Below, one piece after another: positions 18,039 through 28,071 of a DNA stretch of 64,000 nucleotides; within the stretch, counting starts at the first letter, position 1, and each line of letters opens with the position of its first letter. The DNA comes from Hyphococcus sp. (GTDB taxonomy: Bacteria; Pseudomonadota; Alphaproteobacteria; Caulobacterales; Parvularculaceae), in contig JANQJK010000016.1 in assembly GCA_028281665.1 (NCBI GenBank), positions 248,001 to 312,000 on the forward strand, read 5' to 3'. Made by a program: the position numbers and the translations under genes. Below the pieces are notes generated by a model. It was not told the DNA's origin. It did no database searches and worked only from the letters and a program-made list of their open reading frames with translations.

Positions 18039-19616
18039 ATGATCGAGAGCTTTGCGTCGCAACCCTGGCTGACCATGGTGACATTCGCGCCGCTTGTGGG
18101 CGCCTTGTTTATCGTCGCCGCGCGCCTGGTCGCGAAGAAGAACGCTGACGGCGTTATCGAGGGCGAGGCGCTGACGCAACTGGAGCGCAGCTCGAAAGTC
18201 ATCGCGCTCGGCGCAACGTTGGTCACGTTCGCAATCTCGCTTCTGGTCTATTCGCTGTTCGATCCGTCGCTCGCCGGTTTCCAGCTCGTTGAAGAGGTTG
18301 CGTGGATCGGCGGCGGCGTCTCCTACAAGATGGGCGTCGACGGCATATCGATTCTGTTCGTGCTGCTCACGACATTCATCATGCCGATCTGCATTCTGGC
18401 GTCATGGGACTCGATCAAAAATCGCGTCGCCGATTACATGATTGCGTTTCTGGTTCTTGAAACGCTGATGATCGGCGTTTTCTGCGCGCTCGATCTCTTC
18501 CTCTTCTACGTCTTTTTCGAGGGCAGCCTGATCCCGATGTTCCTCATCATCGGCGTTTGGGGATCGAAGGGCGTGAAAGAGTTCGCCGGGTTTCAAATGT
18601 CGTCGAAAGTCTATGCGGCGCTCAAATTCTTCCTCTACACGCTCGTCGGATCGCTCCTGCTGTTGATCGCCATGGCGTGGATGTACGCCACTGTCGGCAC
18701 GACGGATATCGTGGCGCTCCAGCAGTTCGACTTCCCCGCGGGCGCGCAGAAATGGTTGTGGCTTGCGTTCTTCGCTTCTTTCGCCGTCAAAATGCCCATG
18801 TGGCCGGTGCATACCTGGTTGCCGGATGCGCACGTGCAGGCGCCAACGGCCGGATCCGTCGTGCTGGCGGCGATCCTCCTGAAAATGGGCGGCTACGGGT
18901 TTTTGCGTTTCTCCCTGCCCATGTTCCCCGACGCGTCGATGGATTTCTCGCCGCTGATTTTCGCGCTCTCGATTGTCGCGATCATCTACACGTCCCTTGT
19001 GGCGCTCGCCCAGGAAGACATGAAGAAACTGATCGCCTATTCGTCCGTCGCCCATATGGGTTTCGTGACCATGGGTATTTTCACGGGAACGAAGCAGGGG
19101 ATCGAAGGCGGTCTCTTCCAGATGTTGAGCCACGGCTTTATCTCCGGCGCGCTCTTTTTATGCGTCGGGGTCGTTTATGACCGGATGCATACGCGGGAGA
19201 TCGCCGCCTATGGCGGACTGGTCCACCGCATGCCGCTTTATGCGTTCTTCTTCCTCTTCTTTACGCTGGGCAATGTCGGTCTGCCGGGCACGTCCGGTTT
19301 CGTCGGCGAGATCCTGGCGATGACGGGCGCGTTCAAGGTGAATTCGTGGATTGCGTTCTTCGCGGCGTTCGGCGTCATTCTCTCTGCGGCGTACGCGCTG
19401 CGGCTTTACCGTCAGGTGATTTACGGCGATCTCACCAAAGAAGCGCTGATGGGCATTCCCGACCTCAACAAGCGCGAGCTGTTTTTGCTGCTCGCGCCGC
19501 TGATGTTCTTTGCGTTGTTCCTGGGTTTCAATCCGGGGCCGGTGCTTAACGTCTTTGCGCCGTCGGTTGACCTCCTTATGGACAATATGAACGCCGCGCT
19601 TGGGAGCGCGCTTTAA
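18039..19616 (+). CDS. nuoM: NADH-quinone oxidoreductase subunit M
   Basis: Antiporter-like proton-pumping subunit of complex I, 525 aa with about fourteen membrane helices. Recognised by [61 protein letters not shown] and [17 protein letters not shown]. The ATG directly abuts the nuoL stop and nuoN follows after 3 bp, so translation is probably coupled. Length and motif order are standard. Confidence 0.97.
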   Translation: MIESFASQPWLTMVTFAPLVGALFIVAARLVAKKNADGVIEGEALTQLERSSKVIALGATLVTFAISLLVYSLFDPSLAGFQLVEEVAWIGGGVSYKMGVDGISILFVLLTTFIMPICILASWDSIKNRVADYMIAFLVLETLMIGVFCALDLFLFYVFFEGSLIPMFLIIGVWGSKGVKEFAGFQMSSKVYAALKFFLYTLVGSLLLLIAMAWMYATVGTTDIVALQQFDFPAGAQKWLWLAFFASFAVKMPMWPVHTWLPDAHVQAPTAGSVVLAAILLKMGGYGFLRFSLPMFPDASMDFSPLIFALSIVAIIYTSLVALAQEDMKKLIAYSSVAHMGFVTMGIFTGTKQGIEGGLFQMLSHGFISGALFLCVGVVYDRMHTREIAAYGGLVHRMPLYAFFFLFFTLGNVGLPGTSGFVGEILAMTGAFKVNSWIAFFAAFGVILSAAYALRLYRQVIYGDLTKEALMGIPDLNKRELFLLLAPLMFFALFLGFNPGPVLNVFAPSVDLLMDNMNAALGSAL

Positions 19617-19619
19617 GTC

Positions 19620-21062
19620 ATGGGCATATTTGAAACCCTTACCTACGCGCTTCCCGAACTTGCGCTCGCAATCGGTTCGATGGTCCTGCTCATTGTCGGC
19701 GTCTTTCTCGGCGACAAGTCCGCGCGCCAGATCGCCTATGCCAGCGTCGGGCTGCTGCTCGTGGCGCTCTTGCTGGTTGTGGTTGGTCCATCGGCCGGGC
19801 GCGCGTCGCTTTTCGACGGCGCCTTTGAAATCGACGCCTTCGCCGCTTTCGCCAAGGTGATCATCTTCGCCGCCGCCGCCATCGCGATCTTGATGTCGCA
19901 GCAGCTGATCGACGGCAAGGCCGGCGGCCGCTTCGAATACTCCGTGCTCATCGTCCTTGCGGCCTTCGGCATGGCGTTGATGGTCTCGGCGAACGATCTC
20001 ATCTCGCTTTACATGGGCATCGAGATGCAGAGCCTCGCGCTTTACATTCTCGCCTCATTCAACCGCGACAGTCGTCGTTCGACGGAAGCGGGCCTGAAAT
20101 ATTTCGTCCTCGGCGCGCTTTCGTCGGGGCTGCTGCTTTATGGCGCGTCACTGGTGTACGGCTTTTCCGGCTCGACGTCGTTTGACGAAATCGCGCGGGT
20201 CGCCGCCGCCGATCCGGACAATGCCGGGTTGATCGTCGGGCTGGTGTTCATGATCTGCGGGCTGGCCTTCAAGGTTTCCGCCGCGCCGTTCCATATGTGG
20301 ACACCCGACGTTTATGAAGGCGCGCCGACGCCTGTGACGGCGTTCTTCGCCGCCGCGCCGAAACTCGCCGCAATGGCGCTCTTTGCCCGCGCGCTCGTCG
20401 TTTCCTTTCCCGGCGTTCTTCAGGACTGGCAGCCGGTGATCGCCATGATCGCCGTCGCGTCCATGGTTGTCGGCGCCTTCTCCGCGATTGCACAGACAAA
20501 CATCAAACGCCTGATGGCGTATTCGTCGATCGGCCATATGGGGTACGCGCTTGTCGGCCTCGCCGCGGGGACGCGCGAGGGCGTGACGGCGGTGCTGATC
20601 TATATGGCGATTTACGTCGCCATGACTATTGGCGCGTTCGCCTGCATCCTGATGATGCGACGGCGCGGCGGCATGACCGAGAACATCGACGATCTGGCCG
20701 GCCTGACGAAGACCAACATGCCCCTGGCCGTCGTTCTGACGATCCTCCTGTTTTCGCTTGCCGGCGTCCCGCCGCTCGCCGGCTTCTTCGGCAAGTGGTT
20801 TGTCTTCTTTGCCGCTGTGGAGGCGGACCTCGTATGGCTCGCTGTTGTCGGCGTGCTGGCGAGCGCCGTATCGGCGTTCTACTATCTGCGCATCGTCTGG
20901 TTCATGTGGTTCGACGAGCCGGCGCCGGCTTTCGAACGCGACGCGGGGCCAACGCTGCGGTTTGCCGCATGGGGTTCGGCGCTTTTGATGATTCCGCTGC
21001 TGCCGATTTTCATCGGCCAGTTGCGACGGGTCGCCGAAACCGCTGCGGCGGCGCTGTTCTAA
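19620..21062 (+). CDS. nuoN: NADH-quinone oxidoreductase subunit N
   Basis: Third antiporter-like subunit of complex I, 480 aa. Diagnostic segments are YMGIEMQSLALYILASFNRD, KYFVLGALSSGLLLYGASL, PFHMWTPDVYEGAPTPVTAF and KRLMAYSSIGHMGYALVGLA, ending in LPIFIGQLRRVAETAAAALF. It closes the nuoJKLMN block. birA starts 4 bp after its stop, the common alphaproteobacterial arrangement in which the nuo operon runs on into birA and coaX. Confidence 0.97.
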   Translation: MGIFETLTYALPELALAIGSMVLLIVGVFLGDKSARQIAYASVGLLLVALLLVVVGPSAGRASLFDGAFEIDAFAAFAKVIIFAAAAIAILMSQQLIDGKAGGRFEYSVLIVLAAFGMALMVSANDLISLYMGIEMQSLALYILASFNRDSRRSTEAGLKYFVLGALSSGLLLYGASLVYGFSGSTSFDEIARVAAADPDNAGLIVGLVFMICGLAFKVSAAPFHMWTPDVYEGAPTPVTAFFAAAPKLAAMALFARALVVSFPGVLQDWQPVIAMIAVASMVVGAFSAIAQTNIKRLMAYSSIGHMGYALVGLAAGTREGVTAVLIYMAIYVAMTIGAFACILMMRRRGGMTENIDDLAGLTKTNMPLAVVLTILLFSLAGVPPLAGFFGKWFVFFAAVEADLVWLAVVGVLASAVSAFYYLRIVWFMWFDEPAPAFERDAGPTLRFAAWGSALLMIPLLPIFIGQLRRVAETAAAALF

Positions 21063-21066
21063 GGCC

Positions 21067-21807
21067 GTGCAGCGCTTACCCACCGGCGCCCGTCTCGAAA
21101 CGTTCGACACAATCGATTCGACGAGCGCCGAGGCAAAACGGCGCGCCGCAGCGCGCGAAGCAGGGCCCTTATGGATTCTCGCCGGCGAACAGACCGCCGG
21201 TTACGGGCGGCGCGGCCGCGAATGGGACATGGGCGCAGGCAATTTCGCCGGCACATTTCTCTTCTCGCCGGAAGGCGATCCGGCTTCATTCGGACAGCTA
21301 TCCTTTGTCGCGGCGATCGCCGTTCTCTTTGCGCTCAGCGAATATGCGCGCGACGGCGTTCTCGCACTCAAATGGCCCAACGACATTCTGTGCGGGGGCG
21401 CGAAAATCAGCGGTTTGCTCCTGGAGCGGATCGATCACGACGACAAGGCGCTGGTGGCTCTTGGCATCGGCGTCAACATTGCCGCTGCGCCGGACGACTT
21501 GCCTTACCCGGCGGCGAAACTGATTGACGCAATGGATGGAGCCCCGCCGACGCCCGAAGAACTGGTCGTGCGAATCGATCATCACTTCTGGAATATGTAT
21601 ATGGCGTGGGGCAAACTCGGCTTCGCGCAGATCCGTGAAACATGGTTAAAGCACGCCCGGGGCGTCGGCGAGCCGATTGTCGTGCGTCTGCCCGGCGAAG
21701 AGCTGCGCGGTTATTTCGAAGGGCTCGACGAGACGGGCGCGCTTATCCTGCGACAGGGCGATGCCTGTCGCTATATCACCGCCGGCGAGATCATGTTTGG
21801 CGATTGA
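21067..21807 (+). CDS. birA: Biotin--[acetyl-CoA-carboxylase] ligase
   Basis: Cytosolic ligase that activates biotin with ATP and attaches it to the carrier lysine of biotin-dependent carboxylases. The 246-aa protein is of the short monofunctional type, lacking the N-terminal DNA-binding domain of E. coli BirA. The biotinyl-AMP loop appears as [20 protein letters not shown], followed by [21 protein letters not shown] and a small C-terminal SH3-like domain. The GTG at 21067 is the start ([13 protein letters not shown] follows at the expected place), 4 bp after nuoN. Confidence 0.93.
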   Translation: MQRLPTGARLETFDTIDSTSAEAKRRAAAREAGPLWILAGEQTAGYGRRGREWDMGAGNFAGTFLFSPEGDPASFGQLSFVAAIAVLFALSEYARDGVLALKWPNDILCGGAKISGLLLERIDHDDKALVALGIGVNIAAAPDDLPYPAAKLIDAMDGAPPTPEELVVRIDHHFWNMYMAWGKLGFAQIRETWLKHARGVGEPIVVRLPGEELRGYFEGLDETGALILRQGDACRYITAGEIMFGD

Positions 21808-21851
21808 GCGGCGCGCCCGCTATAATCGCCAAACGAACAAAAGGCTCCCGC

Positions 21852-22625
21852 ATGCTGCTTGCCATCGATGTCGGTAATACGAATTCAGTGATCGCGCTGT
21901 TTGAGGGCGATACGCCCGCATCGGTCTGGCGAACCTCCACGTCGTCGACCCGAACGGCGGATGAATACGCAGTCTGGCTGTCCGGTCTGATGGCCATGTC
22001 CGGCCGGCGGTTCGAAGACGTCAGCGAATGCATCATTTCCAACGTTGTGCCCCAGTCGATGTTTCACTTACGCAATCTGTCGCGTCGCTATTTCGGGTGT
22101 GAGCCTTTCGTCATCGCTCATGACAATATTCCGGGCGTTGCCGTGCGCATTCCGAAACCGTCCGAGGCCGGCGCGGACAGGCTCGTCAATTCCGTAGGCG
22201 CGTTTGTCGCCCATGGCGGACCGCTGATCGTGGTCGACAGCGGCACCGCCACGAACTTCGATGTTGTCGGCGCAGACGGTGCCTTTGAAGGGGGCGTTAT
22301 CGCGCCGGGCATCAATCTTTCGATGCAGGCCCTCCATGACGCCGCGGCGCGGCTGCCGCGCGTTGCGATCCAGCGCCCGCCGAAAGTGATCGGCACCGAT
22401 ACGGTCGGCGCCATGCAGACTGGCGTTTTCTGGGGCTATGTCAGTCTGATAGAGGGCGTGATCGACCGCATCCGGGCCGAGTACGCAACACCCATGAAGG
22501 TTGTGGCCACGGGAGGCATCGCTTCATTGTTTCAGGGCGCGACCGATCGCGTCGACATCTTCGATTCCGATCTGACCATTCGCGGTCTTAAGGAAATCCA
22601 TAAGCGCGTGAAGGCGCAAAACTAA
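21852..22625 (+). CDS. coaX: Type III pantothenate kinase
   Basis: First enzyme of coenzyme A synthesis: phosphorylates pantothenate with ATP. The 257-aa acetate-kinase-fold protein begins [20 protein letters not shown]. The phosphate and substrate motifs are [28 protein letters not shown] and [14 protein letters not shown], with [16 protein letters not shown] near the C-terminus. The track's 70 upstream residues lie in birA and the gap and are rejected. The TAA stop overlaps the RNase J ATG by one base (TAATG), implying coupling. Type III enzymes are not inhibited by CoA, unlike CoaA. Confidence 0.95.
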   Translation: MLLAIDVGNTNSVIALFEGDTPASVWRTSTSSTRTADEYAVWLSGLMAMSGRRFEDVSECIISNVVPQSMFHLRNLSRRYFGCEPFVIAHDNIPGVAVRIPKPSEAGADRLVNSVGAFVAHGGPLIVVDSGTATNFDVVGADGAFEGGVIAPGINLSMQALHDAAARLPRVAIQRPPKVIGTDTVGAMQTGVFWGYVSLIEGVIDRIRAEYATPMKVVATGGIASLFQGATDRVDIFDSDLTIRGLKEIHKRVKAQN

Positions 22626-24277
22626 TGTCGCGTAAAGAGTTAGTGTTTCTGCCGCTCGGCGGGTCCGGCGAGATCGGCATGAATATGAACCTGTATGGCT
22701 TCGGCACGGAAGCGAACCGCCAATGGATCATGATCGATTGCGGCGTCATGTTCGGCGATCTTGCGACGCCCGGCGTTGACCTGGTTTGTCCGGACCCGAC
22801 CTATATTCTTGAAGAACGCGAAGCGCTTCACGGGCTCTTGCTGACGCACGGTCATGAGGATCATATCGGCGCCGTTGCGCTCCTCGCGCCCAAACTCGGC
22901 TGCCCGATTTACGCAACCCCCTTCACCGCGGCGCTCGTTCGCCGCAAGCTTGACGAGTACGGTGTCAACGACGCGCCGCTTCGCGTGATCGATATGAACT
23001 CTACGCTGTCTCTCGGGCCCTTCGACCTTGAATATGTGACGCTGACGCATTCGATCCCCGAACCCTCGGCGATTGTGATTCGCACCGAACTCGGAGCGGT
23101 GCTGCACACCGGCGACTGGAAGATCGATCCGTCCCCGACGCTAGGTCCGACCGCCGACGATGCGGCCATTCGCAAGCTTGGCGATGAGGGGCTGCTCGCC
23201 ATGGTGTGCGATTCGACAAACGTCTTTTCGAAAGGGGAATCCGGGTCGGAATCGAAGGTCCGAAAAAATCTTGTCGAACTCATCGGCAGGCAGGAGGGCC
23301 GCGTTGCCGTAACGACCTTCGCGTCGAATGTGTCGCGCGTCGTTTCCATTTGCGAGGCTGCGGCGGCGACCGACCGCAGCGTTTGCCTGCTCGGGCGGTC
23401 GATGCTGCGCATTGTCGACGCCGCCCGTGAAGTCGGCATTCTTCCCGAGACGCTTTCATTCGTCGATCCTAAGGACGCCGGTCATCTGCCGCGCCAGCAT
23501 GTCCTTTATCTTTGCACCGGCAGTCAGGGCGAACCGCGCGCCGCGCTCGCGCGCATCGCACGGGACGATCATCGCGATCTTGTGCTCGGGGACGGGGACA
23601 CGGTGATCTTTTCGTCAAAGATCATTCCGGGCAATGACCGGGAAATCTACAATCTGCAAAACGATCTCGTGGATCGCGGCGTCCATATCGTCACGGAAAA
23701 AGACGAATTCATCCACGTATCGGGCCATCCCTGTCGCGACGAACTGAAGGCGATGTATGAGTGGGCCCGTCCGCATATCGCGATCCCCGTTCATGGCGAG
23801 GCGCGCCATTTGGAAGAACACGCGGACTTTGCGTCTTCTTTGGGCGTCGCTGAAACGCTGGCGCCGCGCAATGGCGATCTGATCCGGCTGGCGCCGGAAG
23901 GACCGGAAATCATCGAAGAGGCGCCCGCCGGCCGCATGTATCTTGACGGCGACGCGCTGCTGCCGGACGGCGCTGCGCCAATGCGCGAGCGGCGAAAACT
24001 TGGCTATGCGGGCGTTGTCGTCGTGTCGCTGCTGCTGGATCGGTCGGGGGCGTCCGAGGGAGCGCCCCGGATTTTTTGCAAGGGCGTTTTTGCCGGCGAC
24101 GCGCTGGCTGACCTGGCGGACGACATCGCCGTCGCGGTCGACGAACTGCCGAAGAAAAAGCGCCGGGACGATGACGCTGTTGAGATTGCGATCCGCCGTG
24201 CAGCGCGCGAGTTCTTCGACGATGTCTGGGGCAAGCGGCCCCTTATCGAAACGCACATTCTTCGGAGCAGCTCATGA
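22625..24277 (+). CDS. rnj: Ribonuclease J (beta-CASP metallo-beta-lactamase)
   Basis: A 550-aa 5'-3' exo- and endoribonuclease acting in rRNA maturation and mRNA turnover. The N-terminus ELVFLPLGGSGEIGMNMNLYG and the zinc motif HGHEDHIGA (HxHxDH) define the metallo-beta-lactamase core. Later motifs are LHTGDWKIDPSP, the beta-CASP segment with CDSTNVFSKGESGSE and LCTGSQGEPRAAL, and HVSGHPCRDELKAMYEW with IPVHGEARHL. Co-occurrence with RNase E is normal in alphaproteobacteria. The gene overlaps coaX by 1 nt and the DUF1467 gene by 4 nt (ATGA). Confidence 0.95.
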   Translation: MSRKELVFLPLGGSGEIGMNMNLYGFGTEANRQWIMIDCGVMFGDLATPGVDLVCPDPTYILEEREALHGLLLTHGHEDHIGAVALLAPKLGCPIYATPFTAALVRRKLDEYGVNDAPLRVIDMNSTLSLGPFDLEYVTLTHSIPEPSAIVIRTELGAVLHTGDWKIDPSPTLGPTADDAAIRKLGDEGLLAMVCDSTNVFSKGESGSESKVRKNLVELIGRQEGRVAVTTFASNVSRVVSICEAAAATDRSVCLLGRSMLRIVDAAREVGILPETLSFVDPKDAGHLPRQHVLYLCTGSQGEPRAALARIARDDHRDLVLGDGDTVIFSSKIIPGNDREIYNLQNDLVDRGVHIVTEKDEFIHVSGHPCRDELKAMYEWARPHIAIPVHGEARHLEEHADFASSLGVAETLAPRNGDLIRLAPEGPEIIEEAPAGRMYLDGDALLPDGAAPMRERRKLGYAGVVVVSLLLDRSGASEGAPRIFCKGVFAGDALADLADDIAVAVDELPKKKRRDDDAVEIAIRRAAREFFDDVWGKRPLIETHILRSSS

Positions 24278-24519
24278 ATATCGCGGCCGTCATCGTCGTT
24301 TTTATCATCTGGTGGTGGATTGTTTTTCTCGCCGTATTGCCCATGGGCGTTCAAAGCCGCTGGGAGACGGGCGACGATGGCGTCGAGGGTGCGGACCCGG
24401 GCGCGCCGAACGATCCGCAACTGAAAAAAAAGGCGATCCGCGCGACGGTGATCGCGTTCGCGCTGACGGTGGTTACGGCGGCGATCATCGCCAGCGGCCT
24501 CGTTAGCTTTCGCGACTAG
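24274..24519 (+). CDS. DUF1467 family membrane protein
   Basis: An 81-aa protein with two membrane helices (about 3-25 and 57-78) flanking a short loop (SRWETGD...DPGAPNDPQLKKKAIRAT). The PMGVQSRWE and PGAPxxPxLKxK pattern and the position right after RNase J are typical of DUF1467, an alphaproteobacterial family without an assigned function. The ATGA overlap with rnj indicates co-translation. Confidence 0.85.
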   Translation: MNIAAVIVVFIIWWWIVFLAVLPMGVQSRWETGDDGVEGADPGAPNDPQLKKKAIRATVIAFALTVVTAAIIASGLVSFRD

Positions 24520-24601
24520 CGCACGCCGTCTTGCCAAGGCCGCCGGGCTGGAATAGCAACGCCTCCATCAGCGCTCTCGGACGGGGCGCATGGGAGCGGC
24601 C

Positions 24602-26047
24602 ATGAGTGATACACCGCACACGGATGAAGCGGAGGACGGCGTCGACGCGATTGTCGAGGACGCCCAGTTCGCTGAAGACAGAACGCTCAGCCCGGATTTT
24701 GTCGATGCGGTGGTTGTCGCAATTGAAAAAGGCGATCCGCTTGAATTTGAATATCTGACGCGCGAACTCCATCCTGCAGACATAGCCGATCTGATCGGCC
24801 TGTTGAGCGACGACGACCGGACGCGCCTTATCGAGATGAAAAGCGGCGCCCTGGCGGCGGACGTTCTGGCTGAACTCGACAATGATTTGCGCGAAGATGT
24901 CGTTGAGGCGATGGACCCCGCAAAGGTCGCAGAAGCGGTCGTCGAACTCGACACCGATGACGCGGCCTTCGTGCTGGAAGACCTGGACGAGGAAAAACGC
25001 TCGGAAATCCTTGCCGAGGTGCCGCTTGAAGAGCGGCTCGCGGTGCGGGCGGCGCTTGAATATGAGGAAGAGAGCGCCGGGCGCGTCATGCAGCGCGAGT
25101 TTTTCGCCGCGCCCGGCTATTGGACGGTGGGCCAGATCATTGATCGCCTGCGGTCGACGGAGGATTTGCCCGACCGGTTTTATGAAGTCTTTGTGGTCGA
25201 TCCGGCGTTCAAGCCCATCGGCGAGGTGCCGCTGTCTACGCTCCTGAAGTGTCCGCGCGAAACGCGTATTGACGACATCATGCTGACGACCGCGCAGAAG
25301 ATCCCGGTCACCATGGACCAGGAAGAAGTCGCCTATCTTTTCGAGCAGTACAACCTGATCTCGTCGCCCGTCGTTGACGCTGCGGATCGCCTCGTCGGTA
25401 TGATCACGGTGGACGATGTCGTGGAGATGGTGCGGGAGGAAACGCAGGAAGACATGCTCGCGCTCGGCGGCGTCGAGGCTGATACGGGTCTTTCCGATAC
25501 GGTCATGGAGACCGTGCAGTCGCGATTCTCATGGCTTGCGGTCAACCTTGCAACGGCGATCCTTGCGTCTCTGGTCATTGCTTTCTTTGACGGGGCGATC
25601 GAACAGGTTGTTGCGCTTGCCGTGTTGATGCCGATCGTGGCGTCCATGGGCGGCAATGCGGGAACCCAGACGCTGACCGTCGCCGTGCGCTCCATTGCAA
25701 CGAAGGATTTAACGCCCTCCAACGCCGCGCGGATCATCTGGCGCGAAGCGTTGGTCGGGCTCGCCAACGGCGTATTGTTCGCGGTGATTATGGGCGCTTT
25801 GGCGGCTCTCTGGTATTATCTTTCCGGTTGGGGCGAGCGGGGCGACGCCATCGGTCTCGGCGCCGTTGTCGGCGCGGCCATGATTATCAATCTTCTTTGC
25901 GCGGGGCTTGCCGGCATACTCGTGCCGTTGGGCCTCCAGCGCGCCGGACAGGATCCGGCCGTCTCTTCCGCTGTCTTCGTTACAACGGTCACGGATATTG
26001 TCGGCTTTTTTGTCTTTCTCGGCCTTGCGGCGGTCGTGCTGCTCTAA
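24602..26047 (+). CDS. mgtE: Magnesium transporter MgtE
   Basis: A 481-aa Mg2+ channel. The N-terminal superhelical domain (about 20-140, with repeats of the LDEEKRSEILAEVPLEERLAV type) and a CBS pair (about 145-265; ISSPVVDAADRLVGMITVDDVV) form the Mg2+ sensor; five helices follow. Pore motifs VLMPIVASMGGNAGTQTLTVAVRSIA and PLGLQRAGQDPAVSSAVFVTTVTDI are typical. The ATG at 24602 is chosen over 24590 because GGGAG sits 5-6 nt before it. It is not overlapped with DUF1467 (82 bp gap). The known regulation of this family is by Mg2+ binding to the protein; I saw no riboswitch. Confidence 0.94.
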   Translation: MSDTPHTDEAEDGVDAIVEDAQFAEDRTLSPDFVDAVVVAIEKGDPLEFEYLTRELHPADIADLIGLLSDDDRTRLIEMKSGALAADVLAELDNDLREDVVEAMDPAKVAEAVVELDTDDAAFVLEDLDEEKRSEILAEVPLEERLAVRAALEYEEESAGRVMQREFFAAPGYWTVGQIIDRLRSTEDLPDRFYEVFVVDPAFKPIGEVPLSTLLKCPRETRIDDIMLTTAQKIPVTMDQEEVAYLFEQYNLISSPVVDAADRLVGMITVDDVVEMVREETQEDMLALGGVEADTGLSDTVMETVQSRFSWLAVNLATAILASLVIAFFDGAIEQVVALAVLMPIVASMGGNAGTQTLTVAVRSIATKDLTPSNAARIIWREALVGLANGVLFAVIMGALAALWYYLSGWGERGDAIGLGAVVGAAMIINLLCAGLAGILVPLGLQRAGQDPAVSSAVFVTTVTDIVGFFVFLGLAAVVLL

Positions 26048-26056
26048 GACGCGGCG

Positions 26057-26094
26057 AGGCCGGCGAAAGAACCCATTGGTCCTTCGCCGGCCTT
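26057..26094. terminator. Hairpin between convergent mgtE and the PEP-CTERM gene
   Basis: AGGCCGGCGAA and TTCGCCGGCCT form a perfect 11-bp stem around a 15-nt loop, 9 bp after the mgtE stop and 14 bp before the stop of the convergent gene. T-runs are minimal on either side, so termination efficiency is uncertain, but the position suits a shared bidirectional terminator. Confidence 0.65.
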
Positions 26095-26108
26095 AACTCA
26101 TCGCTCCG

Positions 26109-26635
26109 TTAGCGAAGCGCGGGTCTCAGAATGCGCCAGTAGACGAGGGCGCCCGCGATCAAAATGATCAGCATTCCCGGTTCCGGAACGTCGACCGGCG
26201 GTTCTTCCGGCGGAATGACCGGCGGCACGTGAATCGGCGGCGGGCCAAATGTCGGCGGTAGTGACGGCACAGGCAGTTCCGGCGGATAAGCTCGCGGCTC
26301 ATCTTTTGGCGCCTGCGGCGTTGCTGGCGGAACCCGCCCGGTTTCGATCACTGGCGCCGGGCTATAGCCGGCGAGGCGCGTCGGAACGGGGCGGGGCGTC
26401 AAAAAGAACGGCTGGCGGCCCTCCGCTGGCCTTCTTCTTCGCCTTCGCCGCAACAACCGCAATTGACGACAATGTCGTTGCGGATGTCGCCCACGGCGCG
26501 CGCTAACCAATCGGCGTACTCGTCGTCGGCGACGGCGCTTGCGCCGCCATTGCCGCCGAAGCCGCCGGTCCAAATGATCGCGCCCGCAAGAATCAGGGCG
26601 GCGATGATGTTTGCGATCCCATTGCTGCCAAGCAT
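26109..26635 (-). pseudogene. PEP-CTERM (VPEP) sorting-signal protein, split by a -1 frameshift
   Basis: Read from the ATG at 26635 (AGAGGA 5 nt upstream), the frame gives a hydrophobic N-terminus (ANIIAALILAGAIIW), an acidic stretch, then NCGCCGEGEEE, and stops at a TGA right after a run of five T (plus-strand A at 26401-26405). One extra T would continue into the other frame, which encodes a Pro-rich linker (about 65 residues) and a C-terminal sorting signal: VPEP, a membrane helix (GMLIILIAGALVYW) and Arg residues. Exosortase recognises such tails on exported proteins. The track's ORF 26109-26714 joins the real tail to an Arg-rich out-of-frame head. It could be a sequencing indel, a pseudogene or recoding. 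Confidence 0.6.
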
Positions 26636-27069
26636 GACAATCCTCTGTTGCCCCGAACTTCCCCACTGAGCGCCCGCCATGATAACGGCCGTCCCGAGCC
26701 AATGGCCGAAGCAATCGCCATTCGCACGGGGTCAGACTTCACAAGTCCCGTGCCAAGCGGCCCGATCCGGCCGAAAACGCGAAATTGACCGGTAATCAAC
26801 GCGTTACCGCGGGGCGTGTGCAGTTTTTGGGGGAATCGCGAGCGGGTTTTCTAACGGCAATTGTCCCAAAACCGGCCAGAATCAGCGCATGTGCAGAATT
26901 GACACAGAATTGCGGCCCGAACCGGCGCGGCAGGCGGTCCGTCTACCCAAGCCCGGGGCCATGTGTTACGTAAAGGTTAATGCGGCGCGCCGGGGGCGTT
27001 GCAGCATAGTTCGGATTTGCCTTGCGCGGCGTGGCTTCGTGAGGGTGGTGAAGAGGGGCAGCAGGTCTG
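26636..27069. other. 434-bp divergent intergenic region before spmX
   Basis: No gene is apparent; ORFs here are short and unsupported. It carries the upstream regions of the PEP-CTERM gene (minus) and spmX (plus). The inverted repeat GGTAA-N8-TTACC at 26793-26810 is the only clear symmetric element noticed. The segment near 26780-26990 is a mix of AT-rich and GC-rich patches without an assignable promoter. Confidence 0.4.
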
Positions 27070-28041
27070 ATGCGGACGGGTGATACCGGTCTCAATCTGA
27101 TCAAGGGATATGAAGGGCTGCGCATGGCGGCCCATTATGCGCCCAATGAGCAGTGGACCGTTGGGTACGGTCACACCACGACGGCGCGACACGGCATGTC
27201 GGTCACCGAGGGCGACGCGGAAAGGCTGCTCCGCGAAGATGTCAAACCGATCGAGCAACTGATTTCGGACACGGTTCGCGCACCCCTTAACCAGAACGAG
27301 CATGACGCCCTGACGTCGCTGATTTTCAACATCGGCGAGGAGAACTGGAATCGGTCAACCGTGCTGCGCAAGCTGAACGCCGGGGACAAGATCGGCGCCG
27401 CCGACGCTTTCGAGATGTGGACCAAGGCGTTTGTCAACAATGAGCTGGTCTCCCTCGACGGCCTGGTGCGTCGCCGTGCGGCGGAGAAGTCGCTGTTCCT
27501 GATGCCGACGGATGCGTCGCTGGTTGTTCCGAGTTCGGATGTTTCGCCGGCTGCTGAATGCGAGCCGGAATTTATCTCGGACAAGGTTCTGGCTGCGAAG
27601 CCCGCTGTTGATTTCCACCAGATTCGCGAGAACCGGAAAAAGGCGCTGTCCCCGGAGGAACGGGCCGCGCGGACGCGGGCCCTGTTTGCGGCGACCCAGG
27701 CGCTTTCCGGCGATCCCACCAAGATGATTATTTCCAAGGAAGAAGAATACGCGGATATGGGAATAACGGTCGGCGCCGTGCTTGCGGGGCTGCTGGCGCT
27801 CGTGATGACGGTGATGGGCGCGGTTCTTCTGCTGGGGCAGGAGGCCCCGGGCGTTGCCGAGAGGCTCGGGCTCTCCTATGAGCGCTTTGCAACGATATTT
27901 GAGAACCTGCCAATGTGGCTCGCCGCGATCGGCGCAGCCATGTGTTACTTCATCCTTTACATTCTCGTGAAACGGCTCTCCCGCCATGACCTGAAACGTC
28001 AGCGCGCACAGGATGTCGCGCGGCTGCGAATTGCTGAATAA
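27070..28041 (+). CDS. spmX: SpmX-type polar muramidase-domain membrane protein
   Basis: A 323-aa protein with a GH24 lysozyme-like domain (about 1-145: NLIKGYEGLR, WTVGYGHTTTARHG, PLNQNEHDALTSLIFNIG, LVRRRAAEKSLFL), a charged linker, and two membrane helices near 230-256 and 280-302. This order is that of Caulobacter SpmX, which localises to the stalked pole through its muramidase domain and recruits the histidine kinase DivJ. The catalytic Glu (GYEG) and the GYGHT motif remain, though in SpmX the domain is known to be repurposed for assembly. Caulobacter SpmX is longer (about 430 aa) with a Pro/acidic-rich intermediate region, which is short and not Pro-rich here. A phage-type endolysin is less likely because of the C-terminal helices. 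Confidence 0.85.
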   Translation: MRTGDTGLNLIKGYEGLRMAAHYAPNEQWTVGYGHTTTARHGMSVTEGDAERLLREDVKPIEQLISDTVRAPLNQNEHDALTSLIFNIGEENWNRSTVLRKLNAGDKIGAADAFEMWTKAFVNNELVSLDGLVRRRAAEKSLFLMPTDASLVVPSSDVSPAAECEPEFISDKVLAAKPAVDFHQIRENRKKALSPEERAARTRALFAATQALSGDPTKMIISKEEEYADMGITVGAVLAGLLALVMTVMGAVLLLGQEAPGVAERLGLSYERFATIFENLPMWLAAIGAAMCYFILYILVKRLSRHDLKRQRAQDVARLRIAE

Positions 28042-28071
28042 GTCTCACCGAATGCCGCCAAAAGACTTTTG

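Noticed and set aside
26399-26714. Arg-rich N-terminal part of the ORF 26109-26714
   Set aside because: It is the out-of-frame reading of a hydrophobic signal-like segment; the real start is the SD-supported ATG at 26635.
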